64,000 nucleotides of DNA, from positions 27,944 to 91,943 of the IMG/VR virus record IMGVR_UViG_3300018420_000012. One strand, written 5' to 3'. This stretch comes from a virus. The notes under the pieces were generated by a model, which ran no database searches, had not been told where the DNA came from, and was given only the letters and a program-made list of their open reading frames with translations. Shown here in pieces: positions 43,459 to 53,862 of this stretch (within the stretch, counting starts at the first letter, position 1; each line of letters opens with the position of its first letter). A program made the translations under genes and the position numbers.

Positions 43459-46400
43459 ATGTTTGATTTTAATTCACCTCATTTGGGCATAGTGCCTGCA
43501 TCTGGTAATTATGGCTCAGAATGGCCTGCAAACTTTGTGATTCCACAAGGTAACGAGGGCTCTATGTCTGTAGGGGGCTGGACTATTGGTAACGAGGGGT
43601 TTCCACAGCAAACCTTCTTGGGTGCTAGTATTAGAAATTTTTCTGTAAATGCTGGCTTTGGCGATTCATCTTCCAATGTTAGCGTAGAACTTGTAAATGA
43701 TGAATATAACAAGTCTGACAAATCATTCTTTGGTCGCGGGGATGACCCATATCACGACGGACAAAACGATTTATTCAGGCCGCCAGCCGTAGGCTCTCCT
43801 GTTTTCTTTAAGTTTGGAACGAATCCAGCTACGGTTGAGCAGGCTTGGAGAAAAACATTTGATGATACTTATGGTTATAATACTATCTCAAATGATTCTT
43901 TTGCAGAGTACAGAGTGCAGAGACCACTAGAGTCCTTGCCTCCGTTTAATTTCGTAGACCTGTCGAAATCAAATGACGAATCTTTTTACGTCATAGATAA
44001 GAGCAGCCTATTAAATCCAGATAATGAAGCGAGGGGTCGTAACCACTTTGTGTTTGGCGGTATTCTTCAAAGTTATACAGAAAACAACAGCTCAGAAGGG
44101 CGTGGTCTTTACACTGTAAACGTAGTTGACCCTAGAGAAGTTTTATCCAATGCACAATTATTATTCAACAACTATCAGGGAACAACATACAACAATAAGA
44201 ATTTATTTAATATTTATGGGTTTTTAGAGTATGACCCAAGAGATTCATTGGTTGAGTTTCTTGACAACGCGAAAATAGATAAGGGTTATTTGTCAAAGCG
44301 GATTGATGCGTCTGGTAATATTGTTTTTTCTGGGAATGGCACAAACCCACTTTTATTGGATCAATACGAATTTAAAGAAAATGCCAATCAGGACAAATAT
44401 GGAGCTGTTACAAGCACCGTATACGCACCGGGAAGAAAAACAAAGACCTACCTTCCTAAATATTTCCCGATTACCGGACAGGGCTTATCGAGAAGAAGCG
44501 AGAGAGGTATCCCTTTCTACAGGGTTTCTCAGGCTCTCGCCACTCTATTCGAGTCTTATGGTTCTTTACCGCAAGAATATATTGACGCTGGTTTCGGCGG
44601 TAAGATTAATTTTAGGGGATATAATTACGTTGTAGACTTTGGCGGAATTCCAACCCAAAAAATTCCCAGTATGTATTTCATGGACTTTGACCAACTAGAT
44701 ATGTTGTCGTTCGCACAAGAACTTTGCGACGTTATTAGTCATGAATTGTTTGTCTCGATGCTGCCAATTATAAATCATCCAGCTTGTGCATTTTTAGAAA
44801 ACTACAATCAACAGAAGGCTATCCGTGGAGAATATAGCGAGATGGTGGCTGGTATCATCCGTAGAGATGCTATTGATAAAACTCAGCAACCTTCTTATGG
44901 TGCGATTATTCAATATTTAAAAGACTTAAAAGATCGAGGCATTGAGGTAGAAAATCAAGACCTTGGATTTGAGCTATCGAATGTAACTACTGACAAATTT
45001 GTTGTTGGTGCTCAAGAAGTAGAGATGTATTTTTTCGATACTACTCATGACCGCGACGATCTACAGGTAAGAAAAGAGGATGACGGCCAAAGCAACGTAG
45101 AAATCTTACAACAAGAACAGTGGTTATTAGAAACAAGTCTAAAGCAATCAGTTCTTCCTTTTTATGGGTTTTTAGGCGATGGTAATGCCGTGACCATACC
45201 AAGAGGTTGGGGTTCATATCAACAAATATTACTCGATACTCGCGGTTTAAATGCCTTTGGTGTTGGTAATTATTATGTAGCTACAGAGCTTGAGCTTAGA
45301 GCAGCTTTAGTCTCCTATGATCGTTGGAAAAATTTCTTATTAAAGTATAGCGAAACCTATATTCAAGACATTGAGGAGTATGGTGCTACATTCTCTGCGT
45401 TGGCAGATGCCAACGACCAAATTAATGATGTGTTAGAGGATTTCAAACTTAAAACACAGTTGACAGAAGATACTATTCTCGGATCAGGCTTCTTAACTCA
45501 ATTGAAGAATAGACAATTTGCCGTCACCGTTCCTAGATGTGTTTGGGACTCAGATAGACCTTTAATGGGCAATGATGGACTACCTGCAAGCCCTTGTTCC
45601 CCGCCATTCGGTTATCCATTATACTATGGGCGTGCCAAAAAGATCGGTATTCCTGAAGCTGGTGTTCTCAAAATAATCAACGCAAAGAATAAAGTTATTA
45701 CAAATTATGCACAACTACAAGATAGATTATCTGGTGCTGCTACAATGTCAAGTATTACACCAGAGTTTCTAGAAGAAAAGTTAAAACTTTTACTCGCTAG
45801 GGTGACTGACTTTGAAGAAAATTGGAGGGCTACCCACCCACAAGATTTGGACGGGTATGCAGATAATGAGACATATAAAGGATATATGGCAGAGATTGAA
45901 AAGTTTAAGCAAGTGCAGGAAGAATATACCTCACTTCAAAACATGCTTATTAATGAGGGTGAAGACCTTTTGGCTGAAACAAAAAACACACTTGAGGGCC
46001 TTGCGGAAGATTCGCTTATAGCCAAGTTGCCGCAGATTGCAAAAAACCACAAGAAGAACGCCATGAAGGTTTATGAATTTATTAAAAAGGTCGCTGAAGA
46101 AAATTTGGGTAAAAGATTCTTGGTCAAGATACCCAAGGCGTGCAACGTAAGATATCAGCCAAACACCGTAACATACGATCAGGGACAGAGAGAAAAGCAA
46201 ATCGCTGCTGGCCCATTTGGATTCTCACCGATGCCGATATCTTCAAATATAGATGTGCTGTCAGATGTCAGATTTAAGGACGATATAGAAGAAGTAGAAG
46301 AAACAATAACAGCCGAGTCTCTCTTTATTCATTATAATAATTATAAAATTAACTTAAATGATGAATCGCTATCGCCAAACGGCACGGAAAATAATCATGA

Positions 46401-48477
46401 AGCAAGTTATACCTATGGTGCTCTAAAAAATAATTATAATCCAATTACTGACAAGTGGGAGTTTAATTACAAACCAGAGCCACTGGGCGGATTCATGAGT
46501 TATGAGCTATTAAAAGATTCAGTTAGTAGTGCGATTGATGATTATGGTTCTGTTTTAGATGGGAACTTCGGGGAAGGATTAGAAGATTACAACCTCAACA
46601 TTCGCGAGAGTGATTTACCCCAATCCATGCAAGACCTACTATACCCAGTTATGCCTTGGAAGTTGCTCAATGAAAACAACAGTAGAATCGGTTGCTACGT
46701 TAGATATGATAATAGTCATCTTTTGAGTTTTGTTAATGTGCCGCCTGAGTCACTGATTCAACAATCTTATGAAAGAAGTCGCGGGGGGCATACCCGTGTT
46801 ATTCCAGACGTTGTGGAGCTTCTACCAAATGTGCAGCCAGATCAAGAATTCAGTTTTAATCAAAAAGAAGAAAGAGACAAGGACAATGAAAAAGAGGGTG
46901 TGCAACCAGCCGTAGCTTTTGTCAAGTGCGAGGTGGACGAGCAGTTTTATATGCCCCCTAAATTACAGCTTAAAAATAAAGAAATTTACGCAAGAAATTA
47001 TGAGCTTCGTGTTTCTACGCCACCACTTGAGATTGTAGAAGATGTTGACGAGGATGGTTGTCCAACCTTTAGTCTTGAATTTAAGAGAATTGATCCAGTG
47101 TTTTCTATTGCCAAACGTGGCGGTGCTGATGGAACGTATGAGGCACATACCGACTTTGTTAGAAACAGTGGGGTTTTTTGGCAATGGGAAAAGGGCGTTG
47201 CAACATTCGAGGAGGCGGTAGTATATGGTAATATTATTGATACGTCCCCTGAGAATTTAGACTCGAACCACGTATATGCCTTGATTACTCTTCCGGGAAG
47301 AGTTGAAACAACCCTAGATCAAAGATGGGCAGACGGGCCTATGCAGGTTAATAATACTGTAGAGATAAAGAACTTAATGACTCAAGATGTTGTTAAGATT
47401 CCAGCGTTTAACAAGCCTAGTTTTCCAGAGAAAACAGAGCGTACCATTGATTGCGAAAAAGATGAATTAGATTTTTCGCTTGCAGAGCTTACGGAAGTTG
47501 AGCGTATACAAAGACAGGCATTAAAGGGCGTTAAATTTAATCAGGGTGAAACAGCAGTACAGTTTATACAACCATCACCAATTTATCCCAGTATGGTAGC
47601 TATGCCGCTATTATCTTGGGAGAGGTGTTATGGACCTTGGATGTCATCATCCTCGCTCAACCCAGAAGATTCTAGGGTTAGGTATTCAAACATTGGTGGA
47701 AGAATTGACTTTTTGAAAGATGAAAATCTTGCACCTTGGAATTTTGGTGGATATACATTACTAAATGAGGCCGGTAGACTTCAGGCAGAATTTTCAAATA
47801 GCCTACTACTAATTAGCGAACGTGGTGGATTTGTATACCCATCAGCACCAAGCGGCATAGCATTAGCAAAAGCCCTTAAAGCTGGTGGCCCATTGGTTAC
47901 ATCTATTGATGTGCAGATTGGGGATAGTGTTAAAACAACTGTTAAATTAGACCTTTACACTCCTTCTTATGGAAAACTTCACAAACAGAAAGAAGGAAAT
48001 ATTGCAACCATTGCGAGGGAGCGACAAAAAGTTAGAGATCAAAACAATAGCTTAATAAGAATAGGTATTAATAAGTGGGTAAGCGGGGGCAATCTAATGC
48101 ATAACTTAATGGCTAAGGGCGGTCAGAAAATATTAGATTTAGCTAAGAGCACCGATACTTTCTTTAGTGATGTGGATAAAAGGTCATCAGAAAAGCTACT
48201 CTTAGCGAGCGATGGCATACAAACTAGAGTTGTAGAAGAGAGTCAGTTGATTAGAGGGTTGGAGAGTTATAATACAGCGGCTCAGGCTCAATCCTTTATT
48301 AGTCCGGGTGGTGGTCCGATGCCAATTGTGGAGTTTGCTGATTTATTTGACGTGGTTAATAATATCCCAACCACATCTCAGCATAATATACCCGGTGCGG
48401 ACATTGGTTCAGCTTTTGGTATCGACGCTTCCTTGGCAGAAAGATTTTTTGGGAACGCAAATGAAGGAGATAATTAA
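43459..48477 (+). CDS. Large tail-hub-like protein, 1672 aa
   Basis: The N-terminal ~230 residues have a strand-rich layout: IRNFSVNAGFGDSSSNVSVELVND, then GSPVFFKFG and FVFGGILQSYTENNS...YTVNVVDPREVLSNA. This is the pattern I associate with hub-type tail proteins that begin with two tube-like barrels. Residues ~770-880 are a coiled-coil with KLLLARVTDFEENWRATHPQ and EEYTSLQNMLINEGEDLLAE. Late parts (residues ~1080-1320) contain large loops with VYALITLPGRVETTLDQRW. A hub-like size and position after distal-tail genes suggest it anchors fibres or forms the tip. No peptidoglycan hydrolase motif is recognised by eye. The assignment is by architecture. Confidence 0.6.
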   Translation: MFDFNSPHLGIVPASGNYGSEWPANFVIPQGNEGSMSVGGWTIGNEGFPQQTFLGASIRNFSVNAGFGDSSSNVSVELVNDEYNKSDKSFFGRGDDPYHDGQNDLFRPPAVGSPVFFKFGTNPATVEQAWRKTFDDTYGYNTISNDSFAEYRVQRPLESLPPFNFVDLSKSNDESFYVIDKSSLLNPDNEARGRNHFVFGGILQSYTENNSSEGRGLYTVNVVDPREVLSNAQLLFNNYQGTTYNNKNLFNIYGFLEYDPRDSLVEFLDNAKIDKGYLSKRIDASGNIVFSGNGTNPLLLDQYEFKENANQDKYGAVTSTVYAPGRKTKTYLPKYFPITGQGLSRRSERGIPFYRVSQALATLFESYGSLPQEYIDAGFGGKINFRGYNYVVDFGGIPTQKIPSMYFMDFDQLDMLSFAQELCDVISHELFVSMLPIINHPACAFLENYNQQKAIRGEYSEMVAGIIRRDAIDKTQQPSYGAIIQYLKDLKDRGIEVENQDLGFELSNVTTDKFVVGAQEVEMYFFDTTHDRDDLQVRKEDDGQSNVEILQQEQWLLETSLKQSVLPFYGFLGDGNAVTIPRGWGSYQQILLDTRGLNAFGVGNYYVATELELRAALVSYDRWKNFLLKYSETYIQDIEEYGATFSALADANDQINDVLEDFKLKTQLTEDTILGSGFLTQLKNRQFAVTVPRCVWDSDRPLMGNDGLPASPCSPPFGYPLYYGRAKKIGIPEAGVLKIINAKNKVITNYAQLQDRLSGAATMSSITPEFLEEKLKLLLARVTDFEENWRATHPQDLDGYADNETYKGYMAEIEKFKQVQEEYTSLQNMLINEGEDLLAETKNTLEGLAEDSLIAKLPQIAKNHKKNAMKVYEFIKKVAEENLGKRFLVKIPKACNVRYQPNTVTYDQGQREKQIAAGPFGFSPMPISSNIDVLSDVRFKDDIEEVEETITAESLFIHYNNYKINLNDESLSPNGTENNHEASYTYGALKNNYNPITDKWEFNYKPEPLGGFMSYELLKDSVSSAIDDYGSVLDGNFGEGLEDYNLNIRESDLPQSMQDLLYPVMPWKLLNENNSRIGCYVRYDNSHLLSFVNVPPESLIQQSYERSRGGHTRVIPDVVELLPNVQPDQEFSFNQKEERDKDNEKEGVQPAVAFVKCEVDEQFYMPPKLQLKNKEIYARNYELRVSTPPLEIVEDVDEDGCPTFSLEFKRIDPVFSIAKRGGADGTYEAHTDFVRNSGVFWQWEKGVATFEEAVVYGNIIDTSPENLDSNHVYALITLPGRVETTLDQRWADGPMQVNNTVEIKNLMTQDVVKIPAFNKPSFPEKTERTIDCEKDELDFSLAELTEVERIQRQALKGVKFNQGETAVQFIQPSPIYPSMVAMPLLSWERCYGPWMSSSSLNPEDSRVRYSNIGGRIDFLKDENLAPWNFGGYTLLNEAGRLQAEFSNSLLLISERGGFVYPSAPSGIALAKALKAGGPLVTSIDVQIGDSVKTTVKLDLYTPSYGKLHKQKEGNIATIARERQKVRDQNNSLIRIGINKWVSGGNLMHNLMAKGGQKILDLAKSTDTFFSDVDKRSSEKLLLASDGIQTRVVEESQLIRGLESYNTAAQAQSFISPGGGPMPIVEFADLFDVVNNIPTTSQHNIPGADIGSAFGIDASLAERFFGNANEGDN

Positions 48478-51400
48478 TGTTTGATTTATCAGAATTTTTA
48501 AAAGCTGAAAGCAATACGCATCAGTTTACTACGGACAATGTTTATTTAAATCAAGTGGGACTCGGTGTTTTTACTACTGGCACTTTTTATTCTTATTGGA
48601 ACGCTAAAGATAAGAATGGAAACTATGTCAATAGGGGGGTAATCAGGGATAGAAACGGTGATGAAATTGAACGTTTCGGGGTGTTTATAGGGGCACAAGA
48701 TGAAAGTACATCGTCCAATGGGCCCGGAAATAAAGATCACGATCTCGATGAAGCCAGTGAAAAATGGGGAACTTGGGAGGGCTGGAGAAAAACCGAATAT
48801 ACAGGAACCTATGAAGAACAACGATGGAGTAATTGGTCGTTGCTAGAACGCAATATGATTTCTGCCTATACATTCGATCAAGTTCCACTTGACTATTTCG
48901 CTCATAGCTTAACCTCGGAGCCGAATCCCCCACTAAATATAAATAATAGGGCTATATTTGAAGATGATAATAGGGACAGATTTAAAATTGGTGTCACAGA
49001 AATGGCTGATTTAAAAGACCGCATAGGTCTCGACCCAGCAAAAGCAGAAGAAACAGGGTACTCAGATAGAAGAGTATTTTTTAACCTTCCCGGAAGTTTC
49101 CCAAATCCGATTTTAAGTATTATCACTATGAATGAGTTCATGATTGATGCGAAGAAAAAGCTGAGAAGGACTGGTGATAATGGATGGAAGACGCTTGATG
49201 GGGATTCAGCAGAAGATTATATAACTAGAAATGAAATTTTTGCTATGGATGAATATCTCAAAGATATGAAAACTAGCAAATATAAATCTATTATTTGTAG
49301 TGGGCTGCTAACATTTAATTTACAAATGGCCGGTGGTCAATTTCAGTGCCCTAAAACAGAATGGGTAACTTTTAGACTTAATTTGTTTGATGCACCGCCA
49401 AAGAGGGCACCAAAAGCAGAGGGCGTATTAAAAAGCCTCAACACCGCCCAAATTAAAACAGACCCAACTGGAAGAAAATATCTTTCTAGAGAAGATGGCG
49501 ACAGTACGACTCCAGATGAAAACAATCCCTCCCATAAAACGGTGGCTCCAGTCAAGCTATCTTATAATCCATATTTAAATAAATGGGAGAGCGGCACTAC
49601 TAGCGTTTTGGCTAAAATTGCAACGCCCGTCGCTAGAGCTGTTTTCAACCCAACTATTTCTGTTCTAGACGATGCTGACATTGCTCAAATTTTGTACGAT
49701 AAGTCTGAAGAGTTGCACTTTGCTGCTTCATCCGGCTTGGCTATGCCGATTCAGATGCAAAATGGTAATCCATTTCAATGGGCACCGGGGTATGCTGAAA
49801 ATAAAGATTGTAGACTAGAAGAGAAGACAAAACAAAAACTCACAGTATTCAACTTTAACCCTAAAAAGTCTTTTCAAGTAGACGACATGGTGCTGTTGAG
49901 TCAAATTGATGGCATTTGGCACATAGTTCCGCTTGGAGAAGATCAAGATCAGGAAGAAGTTGTTGAGCCCTCATTTGCTGGTCAGTGGGAATTTACTTAT
50001 CTTGCAACAACAGAAGATTTTTTCCAAACAGTAAAACAAAACAACCAATATATTAAACTTGACCCTAGAACCGCAGAAAAAGTAGCTCACTCTCAATATT
50101 ATCAACTCGTTAATAAAAAAAATAGAGGTATAGATTATCCTGACTCTGATTTTGATATGAGACCTTGGGGTACTGGAATCACTCCTAATGCCCAATATGA
50201 AAACCTTGAAACTTTTGCTGGTGGACATATTCAATTTTCTTCTTTTGATTTTATGGACAATAACATTTTCGGACGAAGAAACTTTAATGCACTCGGCACC
50301 ACCCTCGCGAATGAGGATGCAAAGGGAAGAACCATACCGTTTAATAGCGAAGAGACAATTGATAATCCAAGACATTCTATCTATTTTGGGTGTTTATTTC
50401 CAGATGGTTATGATGAAGATTATGTAGCTGGTTATGCTACTGGCGTCAAAAACTTTAACATTACTTATCATAATTCTGGTGCCCTCATTGCGAATGAAAG
50501 ATTGCCCGGATTACTGAACCTTGGATCAGAATTTTTTGGTGGTGTCGGGGCGAATACAGACAATATTAATATTGATCCATTTCAAGAAGAACAATTTCGA
50601 GATAGTGTTGGCGAGGTATTGTATTACCCAGAGAGGCATGATTATAGAGCACCAACATCTGACCCTATAGATTCAGACAATTTGACTGGCACGCCTTGGA
50701 CTGGGCGTGAAGTGCTTACATTTGGCCCATCAATGTTTTATCAATACAATGAAGAACTAGATAGGAAACTAGAACATTTACCGGCAGATATAGCCTTGAA
50801 CGCTTCCCCTGAAAATCCAGATGGGGCACCTCTTTATAATCTAAACAGGCTTAACGATTTTTATAATCAGGCGTCCGTCTCAGATTGGGATTTTAGAACA
50901 AAAATTAGAGACGCTTTCCGGCAATCTACTTGGTTGGTTAAGACAAGTGGAGTTTTAGTTGATTCAGGCAATTATAATCCTGCTGATAGTGCCCTCGGTA
51001 TTAAACCAAACAAGCCGGGCAATATCCAGTTTAGACCATTGAAAATGGAGCTTTACAATTCATACAACACGGAATATAAGAAAGATGACGTTGAATATTC
51101 TTCTCAGGGTAATGCTGTAGGATTTGACATACAAGACGATAGATTCGGTGAAAAGTTTTGGAGTTGTGATGCTGCCGTTCAGATGGCATCTCAAACACCG
51201 CCACATGCCGATGGGTTTGGGGAAGCCTCTTACGACCGATATAAAAGGTTGAATTATGATACTCACCCAGAAATTTATATTAATGAATTTGAAGAAAATG
51301 GCACCTCTCGCCAACTTCGCCCACGTCTTGCCTTTAATAAATATGTTGAAAGAAATAAACCTTATTATAGACGACACGAAAGGCACTACTGGGATGAAGA

Positions 51401-52814
51401 TCACCATCAGTGGATGGGTGACTTTATTGATGCGTCAGCAGCTTATGGTATTATTGGTGCTACAACAACCGTAACCGTAAACGATAAGATTATTTTTACA
51501 ACAGATCAACGTTTTGGAATGAAAAGTTGGATGACTTACCGATTTGTGGGGTCAAATAATCTCGCTAATGACTTTAACCGAAGACCAGTATCAACTCAAT
51601 ACCCATCTTGGGGTGGTGAAAATTTAAAATGGGACGATCACAATACAACCACTTTGGCCGTAACCGTGTACCACCATTGGCCCAGAGAGCAGACAATTTA
51701 CGATCCTAGATTTTTCGCTGTTCACCACTTTAATCCAAGGCCAGACCTAGAAGGTTATTATACTTCGAGTATTCCTGTTGAGGGGGATGAACCCATCAGA
51801 CAAGGATCACCGTGGCCCTTTACAGAGACAGCGGTGTTTCAGAACACAGATGGTACGCAAATTGATTTCACATACCATACTGACCCCACAAATGTGGGTA
51901 TAAGAGAACCCTCACGTATAGTACAGGGTTCGGAGTTACCTGTACCAGTTACAGGATCATTTATTTTTAAGGATGGACTTTCCGATGGTACCGCACTTCT
52001 ACCAAAAGATAAATCTTATCTAAATGTTACTAGGGTTGGTAAATTACTTCCATACCAATATACTTATTATACCATTTCTACAGCATTTGCAAGTGGTGAT
52101 ATAATTAGTAGTGAAGACTTTAACTCAAAAAACCAGTCCCTAATTGGGTTCTTTTTTAATGGAGAAGAACAACCTTTTGAATACACTGTCGATGCACAGT
52201 TAGCCGGTTTAATATATTACTCTTCCTTGGGCACAAACGCACAACCCGGAGATGTTATTGGAAATTCAAGTCTTGGTATATTTTTCAGTGTAAGTGCTGT
52301 CGAGAATAATGACCCTGACAATCCTGAAGTTGTAACAGCCCTTGAGCTAGAGTGCTTTGGTGTTGGGCAAGATATTCCGTCATCTTCATTTGCTAAGTAC
52401 GGAGAGCCAATTAATTCTAGAATGAATGGTGTTCAACTTACAAATCTTGGAGGGTTTGGGAATGGGTTTAGTGGTAAGATTCTTGTCGGAAAAGTTCAGG
52501 GCTTTGAAGGAATAGACAACAAACCAAAAGCGGTCATTAGAGAGCAGCAGTTATCGCTACCGTCTGACAATACCAGCCCAGTAACCCTAGATGGTGGTTT
52601 TGCACAACCTTTCGGGTTCGTAAGGGGGGATTTGATAACAGAAATTCAATTAGCTGATAAAGACAAGTCAACGGATCGTAAGTATGATTGCTTCTTTTTG
52701 TTTAAAAATGATACATCGCATACGTTTTTTGACAATTATATCAAGGGGGAATCCGCCCTCAACGAAAGTTCTTCTGCTGAACAGTACATTAATCTGCTTA
52801 TAAGTGGAGAATAA
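48477..52814 (+). CDS. Large tail/baseplate protein, 1445 aa, unknown function
   Basis: Starts on the TAATG overlap with the hub-like gene. Its N-terminal ~270 residues begin with strands (NVYLNQVGLGVFTTGTFYSYW) and then an acidic/charged helical part. The middle (residues ~640-760) is Asn/Asp/Tyr-rich, and residues ~970-1120 contain RHERHYWDEDHHQWMGDF and TYRFVGSNNLANDF. The region near ~1070 is notably aromatic and histidine-rich (LAVTVYHHWPREQTIYD). The C-terminal ~200 residues form beta modules (TRVGKLLPYQYTYYTISTAFASGD). No family is recognised. It ends the long tail-tip operon and is followed 27 nt later by the third promoter-like element. Likely a baseplate or tip component by location. 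Confidence 0.65.
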   Translation: MFDLSEFLKAESNTHQFTTDNVYLNQVGLGVFTTGTFYSYWNAKDKNGNYVNRGVIRDRNGDEIERFGVFIGAQDESTSSNGPGNKDHDLDEASEKWGTWEGWRKTEYTGTYEEQRWSNWSLLERNMISAYTFDQVPLDYFAHSLTSEPNPPLNINNRAIFEDDNRDRFKIGVTEMADLKDRIGLDPAKAEETGYSDRRVFFNLPGSFPNPILSIITMNEFMIDAKKKLRRTGDNGWKTLDGDSAEDYITRNEIFAMDEYLKDMKTSKYKSIICSGLLTFNLQMAGGQFQCPKTEWVTFRLNLFDAPPKRAPKAEGVLKSLNTAQIKTDPTGRKYLSREDGDSTTPDENNPSHKTVAPVKLSYNPYLNKWESGTTSVLAKIATPVARAVFNPTISVLDDADIAQILYDKSEELHFAASSGLAMPIQMQNGNPFQWAPGYAENKDCRLEEKTKQKLTVFNFNPKKSFQVDDMVLLSQIDGIWHIVPLGEDQDQEEVVEPSFAGQWEFTYLATTEDFFQTVKQNNQYIKLDPRTAEKVAHSQYYQLVNKKNRGIDYPDSDFDMRPWGTGITPNAQYENLETFAGGHIQFSSFDFMDNNIFGRRNFNALGTTLANEDAKGRTIPFNSEETIDNPRHSIYFGCLFPDGYDEDYVAGYATGVKNFNITYHNSGALIANERLPGLLNLGSEFFGGVGANTDNINIDPFQEEQFRDSVGEVLYYPERHDYRAPTSDPIDSDNLTGTPWTGREVLTFGPSMFYQYNEELDRKLEHLPADIALNASPENPDGAPLYNLNRLNDFYNQASVSDWDFRTKIRDAFRQSTWLVKTSGVLVDSGNYNPADSALGIKPNKPGNIQFRPLKMELYNSYNTEYKKDDVEYSSQGNAVGFDIQDDRFGEKFWSCDAAVQMASQTPPHADGFGEASYDRYKRLNYDTHPEIYINEFEENGTSRQLRPRLAFNKYVERNKPYYRRHERHYWDEDHHQWMGDFIDASAAYGIIGATTTVTVNDKIIFTTDQRFGMKSWMTYRFVGSNNLANDFNRRPVSTQYPSWGGENLKWDDHNTTTLAVTVYHHWPREQTIYDPRFFAVHHFNPRPDLEGYYTSSIPVEGDEPIRQGSPWPFTETAVFQNTDGTQIDFTYHTDPTNVGIREPSRIVQGSELPVPVTGSFIFKDGLSDGTALLPKDKSYLNVTRVGKLLPYQYTYYTISTAFASGDIISSEDFNSKNQSLIGFFFNGEEQPFEYTVDAQLAGLIYYSSLGTNAQPGDVIGNSSLGIFFSVSAVENNDPDNPEVVTALELECFGVGQDIPSSSFAKYGEPINSRMNGVQLTNLGGFGNGFSGKILVGKVQGFEGIDNKPKAVIREQQLSLPSDNTSPVTLDGGFAQPFGFVRGDLITEIQLADKDKSTDRKYDCFFLFKNDTSHTFFDNYIKGESALNESSSAEQYINLLISGE

Positions 52815-52841
52815 CCTCTTAATCACTAAAAATAATAAAAA

Positions 52842-52853
52842 TTTGTGTATAAT
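52842..52853 (+). promoter_or_regulatory. Candidate phage promoter TTTGTGTATAAT (copy 3)
   Basis: Identical 12-mer to those at 4106 and 18731, ending 26 nt before the start of the 246-aa gene. Upstream is a run of A-rich sequence (AAAAATAATAAAAA), with no recognisable -35. Unlike the other two, this leader has no A6/T6 palindrome, probably because it is short. Confidence 0.65.
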
Positions 52854-52879
52854 ACAGTAACCTCATAAGGAGAAACTAA

Positions 52880-53620
52880 ATGGCTACAATTACATTTCAT
52901 ACTAACGATTTTGGTGCTGCCGCCACTGATGATCCAACCCGTATTGACCATACAGAGGGGTCTGGATTAGGGTTTTTTGGTGGTTCTTTCGGCATTTCTG
53001 TGCCTGTCGGAGAGTATCAAGACGCTACATTTGTATGTAACTCCAATGGTACTGCATCTGGGGTTCAAGCGTCTAACACAAAATATATTAAAGATTTTCC
53101 GCAGGCTGGTAGCGGGATTACTTGGAATGGTGTTGATTACGGCACTTCCGGTGTTCCTAATTACGCAGCACCGCTAAATATTCGATTTACTCACGACGAG
53201 GGCGTTAGAGTTCAAAACTGTCGCTTGAGAATTTTCGACAGAAATAATATCGAAAATCATGCCAGTGGCGTTACTACTCAGGTTTATGAAGTTCGACACC
53301 CTCACGCTCTTACTGGCTATGATGCACTAAAAGGCAGCTTGGCTCATCGTGCCATTACTACTCACGAGTGGCAGACATACCTCCCCGGAACCAGTATGGT
53401 CGATATGGACCTTACAGCTGGTCCCGGCCCAAGCGGACTCAACACCGTTGCTGGTGAATCTTTGCCAGAATTAGACGGAATTTATAGAAACTGGATTTCG
53501 CAGTCTGGAGATGCTTGTCGTGCCACACGTCACGATTGGTATCTTTCTCTGAGTGCTTCACCAGACAACATTGGCAGCAAGACAGATTACGGCCTTTATT
53601 TTACTCTAGAATACCTGTAG
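52880..53620 (+). CDS. Virion structural protein, 246 aa, own promoter
   Basis: Strong ribosome-binding site (AAGGAG) directly behind the third promoter-like element, with a terminator after the next small gene. Like the 920-aa and tube genes, this looks like a strongly expressed unit. The protein is beta-rich with many Gly/Thr/Asp and opens MATITFHTNDFGAAATDD. A strand pair with YGTSGVPNYAAPLNIRFTHDEGVRVQNCRLRIFD lies at about 94-127. The C-terminal ~60 residues (WISQSGDACRATRHDWYLSLSASPDNI in outline) also read as strands, ending DYGLYFTLEYL. Contains only a few cysteines. No family is recognised; a decoration or fibre protein is likely from expression context. Confidence 0.7.
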   Translation: MATITFHTNDFGAAATDDPTRIDHTEGSGLGFFGGSFGISVPVGEYQDATFVCNSNGTASGVQASNTKYIKDFPQAGSGITWNGVDYGTSGVPNYAAPLNIRFTHDEGVRVQNCRLRIFDRNNIENHASGVTTQVYEVRHPHALTGYDALKGSLAHRAITTHEWQTYLPGTSMVDMDLTAGPGPSGLNTVAGESLPELDGIYRNWISQSGDACRATRHDWYLSLSASPDNIGSKTDYGLYFTLEYL

Positions 53621-53630
53621 GGAGATTCCG

Positions 53631-53798
53631 ATGCCACTATTTAAAAGATGTAAGTGTGATGATCTTTGCGAAGTTGCAAAATGCTCATGTAAATGTCATG
53701 GCTTTATTAGACGGCACAAGTTAATTAGAAGAATTGCAGCTTTAGCTGGTTCTTGTGTTGGTATGTATTTTGTTGGTAAAGCCCAAGGATGGTGGTAA
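53631..53798 (+). CDS. Cysteine-rich small membrane peptide, 55 aa
   Basis: ATG at 53631 follows GGGAG by 5 nt, ten bases after the structural gene's stop. The first 22 residues are cysteine-rich (Cys at 7, 9, 13, 18, 20, 22), with CKCDDLC and CSCKC. Then comes a basic stretch (IRRHKLIRR) and a short hydrophobic segment (IAALAGSCVGMYFVG, about 35-49), ending KAQGWW. The layout fits a small membrane-associated protein with a metal-binding N-terminus. No family is recognised. Lysis-related function is possible since it is a small membrane gene, but nothing shows it. Confidence 0.6.
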   Translation: MPLFKRCKCDDLCEVAKCSCKCHGFIRRHKLIRRIAALAGSCVGMYFVGKAQGWW

Positions 53799-53811
53799 AA
53801 AGAAGAGTCGC

Positions 53812-53862
53812 CGCAAAATGCTCATAAATCGCGTCCGAAACGCAAAACGCAGTTAAATCGCG
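53812..53862 (+). repeat. Two imperfect 22-bp direct repeats in the convergent junction
   Basis: Copies at 53812-53833 and 53841-53862 start with CGCAAAA, end with AAATCGCG and agree at 18 of 22 positions, with a 29-bp period. They are enclosed by a discontinuous inverted repeat: AAGAGTCGC at 53803-53811 against GCG-A...CTCTT at 53860-53871, with a 3-nt bulge. Located between the small peptide gene and the terminator. Confidence 0.6.

Noticed and set aside
49971-51407. Two antisense frames (134 and 115 residues) within the 1445-aa gene
   Set aside because: No Shine-Dalgarno, no recognisable domain and full overlap with a clear structural gene.
53515-53724. A 69-residue frame overlapping the end of the 246-aa gene
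   Set aside because: It lies out of frame inside two supported genes and has basic/aromatic noise composition; the 55-aa Cys-rich frame at 53631 has a far better ribosome-binding site.
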